Assembly (NCBI GenBank): GCA_030674155.1
Contig: CM060318.1
Coordinates: 73,662,271-73,726,270, forward strand
Reading direction: 5' to 3'
DNA: 64,000 bases
From: Stramonita haemastoma
Taxonomy: Eukaryota; Mollusca; Gastropoda; Neogastropoda; Muricidae
Positions within the stretch are counted from its first letter, which is position 1. Each line of letters begins with the position of its first letter. Below the pieces are notes generated by a model that worked only from the letters and a program-made list of their open reading frames with translations, had not been told where the DNA came from and made no database searches. A program made the translations under genes and the position numbers. This document shows positions 48,701 through 61,700 of this stretch, piece by piece.

Positions 48701-51700
48701 GTCTCAAAAAAGTCTAAAGTGACATTTTCTGACAGTCTGTCATGCGCCTGTACTGTGCTTACGCACCTACCCCTTCCTACCACCACACCCATCTGACGAA
48801 CATCTTTGGCGCCAGCCTCATTAGCGTAGCACGCAGAACAGCAAGCTTTACTGTGAAAGAATACAGCTTCGCGCTCTTCTCGGCATGACAGTAACTTCCA
48901 TTCACAATGAGTAAATGGGGCCTAGATTTATTTAATCTTTATTTTAATCTTTTATAGTGAGGATAGTGGAATAAGCACTCCTGTGCTTTTTTACATCCAG
49001 TCCCCATGTGTATGCAGTTTTGTAAATGTCATCTGTTCCCACCGGCACAGGATGGCCTGCTCTTACGAAAAGCGGAGGGTCTTTGACTATGAATTTGCGC
49101 GTTGCTTTGAGAGAGAAGAGTCGAAAACTGAATCTAAATTGAACGAAAGATCTAGATGAGCGCTAAGCATAGAAACAAGAAAGAAGAATACAAGTCTCAC
49201 GAATGATGCCATGCAAAACAATGGACTGACACGGACAGTGGCACAGGCGCTAGGAAAAAATCCTATTTCCTGCGTGGCTTCGTGCCCAAGAAGCGAGTGG
49301 CAGCAGCACGGCAGTTAAAGTCTGAGAGATTTGCGTTCAATTTAGATTTAGTTTTGCTGCCGAACAATCCCCCCCTCCCCCACCCCTTCACTGAATAGTT
49401 TCGTTTTGTTCACAGTACCTACCGGATTTTATTTTCTGGGGACCGATTTTGGGGGAGTTGGTCAAGATATCTCTGAAATGGCAACTCGCAGTACCGGTTT
49501 TAAAAAATCCTAGCGCGAACCCTGGGATATATATAAGAAAGCCCGCTTAAAACAAAGCCCACTTATAAGAAAGCCTAAAATTGGGTCCCCACGGCTTTCT
49601 TATAAGTGGGTCCCACTGTATTTGACAAAAATTGTATCAGTTGTTTACTGGGAAAAAATATTGATTTACTCAAAGAAAATAGAAAAGCTAAGAGTAAGAA
49701 TCTCCACTTCAATGTCAAGCACTGTTGACCACCATTGACATGATACAATTTAAAAATTAAAACTTAATAGTGCTCACAATGAGAATGGAATGCATTAATA
49801 ACTTGCAGGTTCATAAAGTATCCTTTTAAACTGAATGTTGTGCAACTTACTTTTCCAAAGCAAACAAAGAATGTTTTATTGTCTAGTATTGACAATATCT
49901 GAATAAGACATGTCACACATAACACCAGATTTTATAAATGGTATCATTCCAGAACCACTGTGCACATGTTTTGAAATAAATAATTTTCTTCACAGCACAT
50001 TTTCAAAACCTTCGCATAAGAGGGGTGTGTAATATTTGCACTGTATCTTCTTCATTGTCAAATGCTCCAACAGCAACCATTGTTATGTCACATAAGTGGA
50101 AATGCGTTGTGCTGCCGTCAAGCGCCTGACAAGTCAGGCCCAGTATATATCCGACTTAGGCATAGGAGAAAAAAATCTTTTAAGTCTTTCTGGAAAATGG
50201 ACCAAGAAAGCAGAAAATAGATGAAAAGGCGACAAGAAGAAAAGGAACAAGTTAGAAATAAAGAGAGGGACAGAAAAGAAGAAAATCCTAGCACAGAATT
50301 TCAAAAGGTGGGGATGCTATGTATTAGCACTGTGTAAATTTGTGGGGTTTTTTTTATTTGTATTGGTTACTTGTGACCTGTTGACAGCAAGCAGTGTTTG
50401 TCACAACATGCCTTACATGGTTTGTCACAAATGACATGATATAATTACTGTGACTATTACTGTATTGGTATTACTGTATTAAACTGAATGGAATTATTTC
50501 ATTTATTGGTTTTTGTAAGTTTATTGACATTGAAATAAAAAAATTATTGGCTAAATATAATACTTTGGTCCATAAATTGAAGGTGACTTATTTTTTTATT
50601 TATTGTTTGGAATAGGTATTGAAAGAAGAGGGCCACGATCCAGATACCTATTTGGTAGAGGTGTCTGACAGCGGACTGGTAAAGAAAACACCAGGAACCA
50701 AGAGATCATCGCGTAAGTTATGTTTATTGATAACTGATTATTACTTAGATTGGAGTGCGTGTGTGTGCACATGGACACAAAATATTTTAGATGTATTTTC
50801 TTCAGATTATACACTAAATACAGCTTGCTACTCCTTGCATTTTGGTTGCACAGGAAATTTGAACAGCACTTAGCAAGATTGTTTGGCAGCTGTCAGAAGT
50901 ACCTGAATGAAAACTTTTATAATCAGTATGTCAAGTTTTTTAACCAGTTCTTCAGAATGGTGTTCAGAATAAAGATTGGCAAATGATTAGCTTTTTGTGC
51001 ACATTTTCAGATGGACTTTGTTGTCTGCCATTTTGATTTACCCTGTATATAGTGTATTGAAAGCTGACTTCTGACAAAGTAGCTTTTTGTGGTTTTGGTG
51101 TACAAGTTTGTAAAGGCTCTGGTCTTGCTGAAAGTAACAACGCCAGAGCTACCAGCCGCCATGGCGCTGTGGTTAGCGCCTTGAATTCCGGACTGGAAGG
51201 TCGCGGGTTCGAATCCCATGAGTCATAGGGATTTTTCGGGCTCCGGTCGGCTCCTACCCAGAGTGAGTGTGCTGTGGGCTCAATGGGGAGACTGGGACCA
51301 CACAGTCGAGCTTCATCCACTTTACGGATGCGACTTTGAGAGTGTTGCTCAAATTACCTGACCAACACTGCAGGTGTCTGTATCTCTCGGGCCCGGTTGA
51401 CGCCGGGATATATTATGATAGTAAGCGTAGAGTACAGCCCTGTCAAGTAGTCTCCAAGCATATGCACCTCCACAGCAGCATCATTACATCATCCTCATTC
51501 TCATCGATCATCATGCAATGAAAAAATTGCCTCTGATTCCGTGGGCCCGGTTGCTCTGGTCTCATGGTGACCTCAGATTCGGTTTCCCCATACACTTCTG
51601 TGCCCGTGGTGAGTTTGTGTCAAAGCCCTCGGGGTTGGATGTTCGAGGGGAGGGGTCGTTTGAGGGACGTGGTGGTGTCGCCACCTGGGGTGGGCGACTC

Positions 51701-52119
51701 ACTCAGTCTGGCTCCGCGACTGAGCTAATACTGTCGTTAGTAGGGGGCTTAGTAGGTGGTGTCCTGCGTATGTTAGCTCAGAACAGGCACCACTGAACAC
51801 CACCAAAGTGACCCAGCAGAAGTGCAGGGCCCCTCTGGCTGGTGGCCCCGTGGCGGCCTAATATCGATGAGCTCCCTGTGGACTTCCGCCCCTGGGGATG
51901 AGACATGACAAACCTGGGCATAGCTGTGGCGGGGAGATCCGAGCGAGCGGCGTGGGAGCGGTGGGGACAGGAGCGTCACGGAAGATGAGGCAGCAAAAAA
52001 AAACAAAAAAAAACAAAAAAAAAAAACAACGCCAGAGCTACCATAGCATTAGCAATGTGATTTTTCAAAGATGTGGATCATGATTAACCTTTCATCAACC
52101 TCACATGAAATGAGCAAAT

Positions 52120-52156
<37 letters not shown>

Positions 52157-55100
52157 CACTCCACCCTGAAATTTATTTATTTATTTTATTTATTCTTTTA
52201 TATCGAGGATAACAGAATAAGCAATCATGTGCTTTTTTTCATCCGGTCCCCGTGTGTATGCAGTTTTGTAAATAGTGTCATCTGTTCCCACCGGCACACG
52301 ATGGCCTACTCTTACGAAAAGCGGAACAGGATTTAACGTGTGCGCAAGATGTTCTGCGTGCGTTCGCACACGGGGCCTCGGTTTAAAGTCTCATCCGAAG
52401 GACTTTTGGGGAGAGTGGAGTCAGCACTGATGTTAACTCCAGGAAGAAAATTTCCTCGACCGGACTCGAACCCGGGTCTTCAAATTGCCGGTGCAATGTT
52501 CTGACCACTAGGCTATCCGCCCCCCCTATGAAATGAGTCACTTAGCACCTGACCCACTTTTCCGCAATAAATTTTGTTTCCTTTTGCTTCTAACTAGTGA
52601 TTTAAGGGTCCTGCCAGTGCTGGAGGTTGTTTTTTTTTTTACAGTTTCTGGGGTAACAATTAACAATTTCTAGCCTGAAAAGTATTTGATATAGAAAAAT
52701 GTGTTATATAAACATATATGTGTTTTAAAAATAAATGAGCAATTTGAATGTTGATTCAGATCTGATTTTTTAAAAATTATTAAATTTATTTAACGTGCCT
52801 AATTACAAAAATTATAATTTATGCAAATTTTTACCCAAGTCTAAAGCAACTTTCTTACCCAAGATATGCAAAACAAACCACAAAAAAGACTTATAGGGTG
52901 AAAATCACATACACTCCTTGGGGGATCATCTTTACCCAATTTATCAAATCCATGCACATGTATACATACATGTATACAATTATAATGCATAAAATAAATG
53001 AACTTTTCTGGCCCTGCTGACTTGGTCGCCCCCCCTCCTGCCCACTCTGATTCCTTTGCTTCACCATCCCTCTCACCCAACCCACACCACCCTCTGCCCT
53101 TTTGCATGTTGCCTCAGGCCTTGACCAACTTTTTCCATGGCTGGAACTGTGTGTCACTATCACTATAAAGCACAGCGTTTTGCTGAAAAGTTCATCTGCT
53201 ACATACCATCCAGCAAGTGTCGCACATCGCTATCACTGTCACATTGGCATTTTCAAGTGAATCATCAGACAAAAGATCATCACTGTCCTTACCATTATTT
53301 TGATCAGAAAGCATCTAGAGTGCTACCAAAGTGGTGCAAGTTTTCCATGAAGCGTATGGTTGACTGACTTGTGCACAAAAGTTGAGATTCCACTTTGCCA
53401 TGTAGCACTCAGCTTACACTGCGTGAACTTAGCCAGTCACAAACTAATTTGAAGGGGGAAAATTACATTTGCTGTGAATGCAGAGGGATTCCATTCCTAC
53501 TTTAGAATAGCCAAGATGTTCCTCTAACCATGTGAGAAGAAATTTTCACTCTAGCTCCAGACACAAACTTATGAAAAATCCTGATGTCCTATCTATAGGC
53601 ACTGTAGAAGCTCTCAGTCTCATTCTGACTACTTATTGCAATGCTAAACTTCTCCATTTCTCATTTGTCATGTCCTGCAGTGTATCATTTATCATTTCAA
53701 TTTGCAATAACTTTTCATAAAATTGTCAAATATTAATCTGGTTTTTTGTATTGAATAGCCTTTTTATTGCAGATTAACCCGTAGCACGTCAGATTAACCC
53801 TTAGCACGTCATATGAAGTGCTACTGATAGTGCACTCCCAGTGCCTTACCACGTCATATGACGTGCACCAATTTTCCCGATTTTTCCTAACTTCGTTTTA
53901 AGGTCCATTCCAAAACAATTGATATTTTAAGCTTGTGTGGGATTTCCTCTACCCATATATGGTTGGGAAATCCCGTTGCGTGGACGGAAAGTCTGTTTTT
54001 TCTTCAGTTTCTTGGCTGACTGGAGCAGTTTTTTTATATTTTTTATTTATTTTGGGATGATTCAGGCATGTTTATAAATTCCAACTTGGCCTTCAAATTA
54101 GTTTGGTTTAATGCAGAATTCAATTCTGTGCAAAAGTTGTACACATGTCAATATCAAATTGTTGGTAGTTTAGATGCTAGATTTTTTGGTGAATTATTAC
54201 CCCATTTGGGCAAAAATCCTTTGGCAGAGCAGATTCAGGTTCTGGTTCTTTATATGGGCAGTCAAAGGGTTAACATGTCAAGAACTAAAAATTGACCTCT
54301 GGTGCAGTGCGACTCATTTAGTGGTGGAGGCTCACACATAATAAAAAAGAATAATCGGCAGTTGTTTCGTCATTCTTGATATGTTTACTTTCACTGCTTT
54401 TGTGTAGGTTTCTGCTCTTTGCCTTTGGCTCATAACCTTTTAGGGGGGGAGGGGGGGGGGGGAACAATTAAAAAAAATTAGGGGCTGGAGCAGGTAATGA
54501 ATATTATTGTATCTGTTCTGTTACAGGTGGTGCTGATAATTCCCAAGAGGAAGAAGACATTGAAGAGGAGGAGGACGTTGAAATGGAAAATGTGGAGAAT
54601 GAAGAGAACAATGTTGATCTGAATGGGTGTGAATCAGCTCTGAATGAAAATGAAGAGGTAAAGATGTTATTGCCAGGTGTTGATCCAGAGATGGTATTGT
54701 TTAAAACAAATAACTTGCTGATGAATTAAAAGAGTAATACTGATAATGCTGTTCAGATTTATCTGTCATTCATAGGGCTTATCAAGGTTATGTGTTAGAA
54801 TAACATTTAACAAAAGAGTAAATCGGGCATGAAACTTTTATCAGGAATGGAGATGAGATGTAGCAACTTAATGGCAATGAAACCATGGCAAAGGTCTGAA
54901 GAGGTCAGAAGTTGTTTTGCCTTACCAAACTATAGCTGTGTCCTATATTGTAGGACTGGGAGGGTAGTATGCAATGACTGCTGTAATTGACAGACCACTA
55001 TCTGCTTTGTAAGATGCAAGTTGGATCCCGTACTTCTGACAAAAAATTGGGGTGGGGAGCAGTGCATAAACTGTGGTGTTGAACACAATTTTTCCCTGAT

Positions 55101-58100
55101 ACATTTCTATATTTGTCATAATTCTCAACTTATCTCAAAGTCTAAGCAAACAAGCACAGAAATTTTAATCAGCGAAAGATGTATGTCATCTTTGAACAGG
55201 TCTCTTGACTTCTGGTACCAGTTAACATTTAGGAACCAACTTTAGCTTACGCCATGTAGGAAACACATTGTCATTTGTGTGATTTAACAAAATGAAAATG
55301 TATAAAAACAGTCCGAGTCCTTGTCATTGAGTATAATAAAAATTCAAGGATAAGTTTGTCATTTTTCGGCAATACGCAGACACAGTGTAAGATAACCAAC
55401 AGGTCAGTTTCAAAGAAAATACTTTAGGTTTATAGCTCTTGAGATACATTATGGTACTTGAGAAGATGAAAACCTAAACCAGACTGATATACATGTATCC
55501 TAAAGCTGTAATTGATCTGCAGGATGAACGGCAGGAGGAAGAGGATATGCCAGAGGAACGAGGAGACGGTGATGTTGAAGAAATGTTGGCTGAAGGTAAC
55601 ACTAGATGCTGCAACTTGGTAGAACTAAAGTATATTTGGAAAGTAGTACTGAAGATCACTTAAGCTATCATTTTATCAAGGCAGTTTTTTTCCCACTCAA
55701 ATTTGTAAGAACTTAAAGAATTTTTTAAAAAGAAATAAGTTGCCATCTCATAGAGATTTGAGTAAGTTATTACATATTAAGGTAGAGAATTCATCAAATT
55801 CTCAAAATGTGCGTTGTGATGCATGAACTCGATATTGATTAAAAAGTTGCGTCCTGAATCTTATACAAGAAAGGAGTTGCAGATTCCAGTACATTGGGAA
55901 GACGCTTGATCATCATCGGAACCTGTCTAGCTGCTGCACTCACTGGCTGTTTGAATTGGATACCAGTCATCACGGTCCAGAGAATTAACTTGGCCTGATA
56001 CATACTGCAGCATGTTTAGTGTCAGTAAACAACAAGCCTTGATGATGTTTTGGAGAATGGTGAAAACCAGCATTAGATGAAGACATCCTCTGCGCCATTT
56101 GTGAATGCAAGCTCCAAAACCTCAGTCATGCTAGCATGGATGTTTTGTTAAAAAAATCAAGGTGGACTCGTTGTGAACTTAGATTAGCCTGTGGGTTGCG
56201 GTTTCTGTTGTACAGTACAAAGCACATTTTTAAAAAACAAAATTGCAGATGAAAATTCCTTAATTTTGTTCTTTATAAGGTAATGCCCATTTTACTTAGG
56301 CATGACAAAGCACATGCATTAAGAAGACTAACCAGTGGCTTGAACACAGGTCAGATATGGTTGATCAAGTTCAGCTGATTCATTTGATCATTGGTTTTAT
56401 CAAATAAATGACTGTGTGTACCTTTCATCTCTTATCAGCAAGTTGACTAAATCTTGTATATCTGCTTCTTCTAAAGTTCTTCTAGATCATGCTTTATGTG
56501 TAGATGTTGGGGGGAAGTAAAATCTTTCCATATTATCATTGGGAACTTCTTTTGCTGTCTGTATATTGTCTATTTCGACATGCTGTACATTTCTCTGTCC
56601 CTTTTCATTTTTCTCCCCTGTTTTCTTTTCCTTTTTTTTAAAGATACATATATTTGCCCCTTTGTCTTTCTTCCGTCTTAACAAGTTCATGTTTCAATCA
56701 CATTTACACAAAAAAGATCCTGAGAAAGGTAAGTCTGGTTTCCAAACCTGAATCTTGGCGTTGTTAGCAAAACTTCTGAGGTCCTAAATTTTTCACCTCC
56801 TGTCCTGTAGCTCCAGGCGACTCGGTAGATGAGGCTGTGGATGAGGAAAAGCTCTTGTCTTTGGAGCAAGAAACCTTGGAGCGAGACGACACGGGTGCAC
56901 ATCAGGACGAGGAGGGAGCCAATGATGGGGAAGAGCAGATCGACATGGAAGAGTTCACAGAAGTAGTGGACCATGCTGAAAAAGGTGTAGAGACAGAGGA
57001 AGTGCAGAATAAAACTGATCTGACTGATGTTGTTCCTGATGAATCTGCTGAAGACATTGAGCACAAGCAGTCAGAGGACTCTGGTGTGGACGCTGCCGTA
57101 TGTGGGACTCCTGTTGCAGCTGAGGCAGAAAGCAACCAAACAGGAGACTGCTATCAGTTCAACACCTGTTGCAGTTTCTAAACCGGATTCAGTGTCTTCA
57201 GCCAAGGCTTCTTCAGCAAAAGTTGCACCACCACCTGTGAAAAAACCAGCAGCTTCAGCTGTCAAGTCAACAGCACCAACACCCAAATCCCTTTCTAAAG
57301 CTCCTCAAAAGACAGCAGCACAGAAACCTGCAGGGACTGCAGCTGCTTCAAAACAAACTTTGGATACTGTTAAACCAGCAGTTGGACAAAAAGTTGTGAC
57401 ATCCACTCCTAAACCTGCCCACACTGGGAAGACTACAAGTGTGCTGAAAGCAGTTAATGTGTCTGCCATTCCACCAGCCTCCAAATCAGACACTACAACC
57501 TCCACCTTGGAGGCTGCAGAAGACTCTTTTGATGTTCAAGTAGATGATACTATGCTGAATGAAATAGATGCTGACCTCTTGGAAGGGGAAAAGTCAGCCA
57601 ATGCAGATAATCAGAGAGAGGCAGCTACTGAGGAGCAGACGGCTGAGAAGACCAGTGACACCGACACTACACAGCGTGACGAACCCATGGCGGACACAAC
57701 GAGCTGCACCGACAACAAAGACCCAGAACAGGCGAAGGACACACCTCCAGAGGACCAGGCTGCCGAAGCTGCAAAGACAGATGATTCAGCACCTAAAGAC
57801 AACAAGAAGGCAGAAGAGAAAAAGGATGAAAAAGATGGGAAGCCTGTCAAGAGGTTTGTTTGTTTTGTCTACTGCCCTCATTAGTAGTTATACTGGTGTG
57901 TGAGTGAAGTTGTGTGTGCTGGTTCCGTGTACATGCCACAGTACAGATCTTTCGTTGTCAAACAGCTCTCCGTTCAGTTTTTTGATAAAATCTAATTATG
58001 GAAGTGTAGAGAGCTTGTGACCAGTACCCTCAGAAGTTTTAAAATAGAAATTTTAAAATATACGTTTTTAAAGGTATGTTTTTGTTTGCTGACCACTTAA

Positions 58101-58687
58101 ACAATATCAATCATCAAATATGTTTTATTCTAAGTTGATGTCCTATGGAACGGTTGTTTATATCTAATCAACCAACTTGTCTTTTTATAAAGAATGAATT
58201 TTTTTTTTTTTAAGCACCCAAACTGAACATAAAAAATGACGACTTTTTTGTCGTCATTATTGAATCAAATGTCTCTTCAAATTTAGAGTTATTTAAAGTA
58301 TATGTTAGTGTTTGATAAGTGCTAATGAGTAGCTCCATTGTTAAGAATCGTTATCAAAATATATCACTATTTGTTGTGTCAGACCATATAACTGTTGAAA
58401 TCTGTTTGGATACCCTGATGGACATGAACTGCAGACATGATGTGGATGAAGTGATGCACACCATTCAGCCGTCTTGTTTGGCGTGAAACTTCAAATAGGC
58501 TACTGGATTTTAGAGTGCAGCATTGTAGAAGGGGCTGGCAAGAGGTCAAGAGAAAAGGCCTTTTCCCAAATTCTTGTTTGGCATCAGTGCTGACATACAT
58601 TATGCTGCTGTTTTGTGCAGATGTGTTGTTGAATTTCTACCCACCCCACCCATCTCTCTCCCTCTCCCTCCCTCCCTCTCTCTCTCC

Positions 58688-58766
<79 letters not shown>

Positions 58767-61700
58767 GTGTTCACCCTTAGTTTTGGCTTGTATGTATTTT
58801 AGTTTGTTGCAGTGTAGTTGTTGTTGTTTTTTTTTTAATAAGTTGCAACTGTAAAAAGTTGTTGTTTTTTTTTCTACAAATTGTTGTAAATATGCCCATC
58901 ATTCCAGCATATTTAGTGTTTTCCTTCTCAAATAAGTACCATTTGTGTTTTTAAAAAACCCACCTGTTTTAGCTTCTAAATGCTCCTTTTATTCCAGCTT
59001 TCTTACAATGTGACAGTGTTTTTCTTCTCATATTTCATATATTTTTAAAAGTTATATAAGGATAGATTCATGGCTTTGCCAAACCTTTCACAAATTATTA
59101 CTTTTTATTTTAAAAGGAAATATGTGTTCCCCCCTCCCAAGATCACGAGACAATCTCTTCATTGGTTCTGGTAACATTAGCATGCCATTTTTACCAAAGT
59201 GCATGAGATGCAGAGTATATGAAAGCTTTTCATAAAAAAAATATTATGAAAGTTGTTTTTTTAAAAAAATCTCACATGCATGAGAATAATGTAGACATTT
59301 GGTTATATACCTGTGCATTTCTGCTGATATAGAGTATATGTGACTGCATTTGTTCACACAAATATGTAACCATGCAAGCTACATGCACTCGGAGAAGTTT
59401 TTTGCCGGCTCCATTTTGGGAAGTTTTGTGTGTAGACTTTCTTTGTTTTAGTGTTCTATATGGCAGAAATGGAGAGAGATTACTGCTTCTTATTTTAGGA
59501 TGTTTTTCCACATACTAGGAAAGGAAGCTACATGTGACTATTTTTGTGATAGAAGTGACCATAAAAACCCAGTATGATAGAGAGGGGGGATCAGTTCACT
59601 AGGGTATGGTAAATGGATAGAAAATTTGTGTTACTATTGTCATACTTGTTCTGATGTTTTACTTATGGTGTAATGCATTTCTAGTGGTGCCTGTCAAAAA
59701 TGATTACTGCTTTTTTGTGACAGCTGCAAGTGCCCATTGGGCTTTTCTCTTTTTTCCTCTATTTTTTTCTTTTTTGTAAATAGTCAAAAACTTTCTTCCT
59801 TTAAAATTTTTTCCTTTTAATTTTTGAGGAAATCCATGTCTGAATTATTGCTATTGAGTAATAGTAGAAAATAAATTTTAAGAAAAGGCTTTGTAACTGC
59901 TACTAAAGAAAAACAGATATGCTGTAATAAAAACATAATGCTTTACTTTCATATTCATACTGGTATGTGTGTGTTCTGTTGTCTTTGACATTATTGGTTA
60001 TTAAAAATGTGCTATCCAAGCTTTCCTGTGAAACATTTAAAACTGTATGTGAAATTTAGTCACCAATGGAATAATGTTTTGATGGTTTTCTTACAGTGGA
60101 GTGGCAGCCAAACCTGCTAAAGGCAAAGAGGACAAAGGTAAGTGATTACATTTTGTTAATATAATCAGTCTTTTTCACAGTTTGAAGACATTGTGATGAT
60201 ACAGAAATATGCATGTATCGTATAGCCAGAATACAAAAGAAATGAAAAGCAAATCACAAACTAGGCTTGAAAAATATTTGTCATTAAAAATATATTGGAC
60301 CAAAATCTGGTATATTTTTCTGGTTTTTGTTCAGATACTTTAATCCATGGTGTTTCTGCACCAGACGGGAATGACATTTAAGTGATGAAACCATCTGTGA
60401 TGGGTCTGCATAAAAGATCTAATCACAGATTTGGCTTTTTTTTTCCCCACCCATCTTTTTAACTATTTTTGCTGTCATTATTCATCACATCCCAACTTGC
60501 AGTAAGCTGTTAGAAAGTTATGTAGGGGTAGTTATAATGCAGTATTCTTTAATTTTCTAAAAAGTAGTAAAATGCATTTTTATGGTAACATGTGTCATCC
60601 TAAAGTTAAAGATGATACATAGCTTTTTTAAAAGGGTTACAGTTGAAAGAAAACTGGTTGTGCAGAGCCTTTAGCAAAGACAAAGTTTCTTGGGGTTAAA
60701 ACCCAAAGAGAAGTTCACTTAACTTACAAAAAATGAAAACATGCTCTTGTTGAAAGGTGTAACCAGCCTTTACAAAGACTATGCAGTGGCTAAAAAATAT
60801 TTATGTACATGTTTAATACTTGAAATGGAATTCATGTTGCAGCTGCAGCGAGCAGTCGTAACCTGTGGGTTAGTGGCCTGTCATCATCAACAAGAGCAGC
60901 GGATCTCAAGTCCCTGTTTGGAAAACATGGCAAGGTGAGTCGGTTCTTTTTTGTCCATTTCAGTTTTTCGGTTGGTTCTGTCGTCATCCTTGATTGCTAG
61001 AAAGAGAGAAAGGAAGAAGATAATCCCTTCCTTCCAACTTATTACGTTTCCCAATATCTTTGCAGTTATCCCCACAGAAGTGTTTCTTAACACCAATGTT
61101 GTATATACATGCCAGTGTTTATGTTCTTTAATTCTGTGAATCGGTGAAAACTGTCATGTACTCATCTTGTAAACGTATCCTCACCACAGTCTGATAACAA
61201 CACTGATAAGGATAACTTTATGACTGGAACACTTTGACTTTTTGTGTACTGAACAGATATGAGCCCAGGCTCTTATTGTTAAGTTAAAAGTTAAAGTCTG
61301 TCCCGAGCCATAAGGCTCATCAGGCCGGTGCTTATCCCGGTTTCTGTGGCGTTAAGCGACTGAGAGTCATAGACTCCCCCCTGGATAGGACGCCAGTCTA
61401 TCACAGGATTAACCCCCAGCACAAGGTTGGTACCCCTTTTACACCTGGGTGGGGTGAGAAAATAGCCGTAAAGTGCCTTTTCCAAGGGCACAACGCCATA
61501 GCGGAATAGCTGGGATCGAACCCGCAACCTTTAGATTACGAGTACAACGCCCTAACCACTAGGCCACAGCGGCGGCAGGCTCTTATTGTGAATTACAGTA
61601 ATTAAGGTAGTTTTCTCACTTGTTGGTAACTGAAATTAATTTCACATACTGCTGTGTGAAATGTGGGACATTGTCATGAGAATCCAGATTAATACCTGTG

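Noticed and set aside
56837..57181. Acidic 114-residue protein as a separate gene
   Set aside because: It is the first frame of SAFB-like exon 5, cut off by the single-base frame break.
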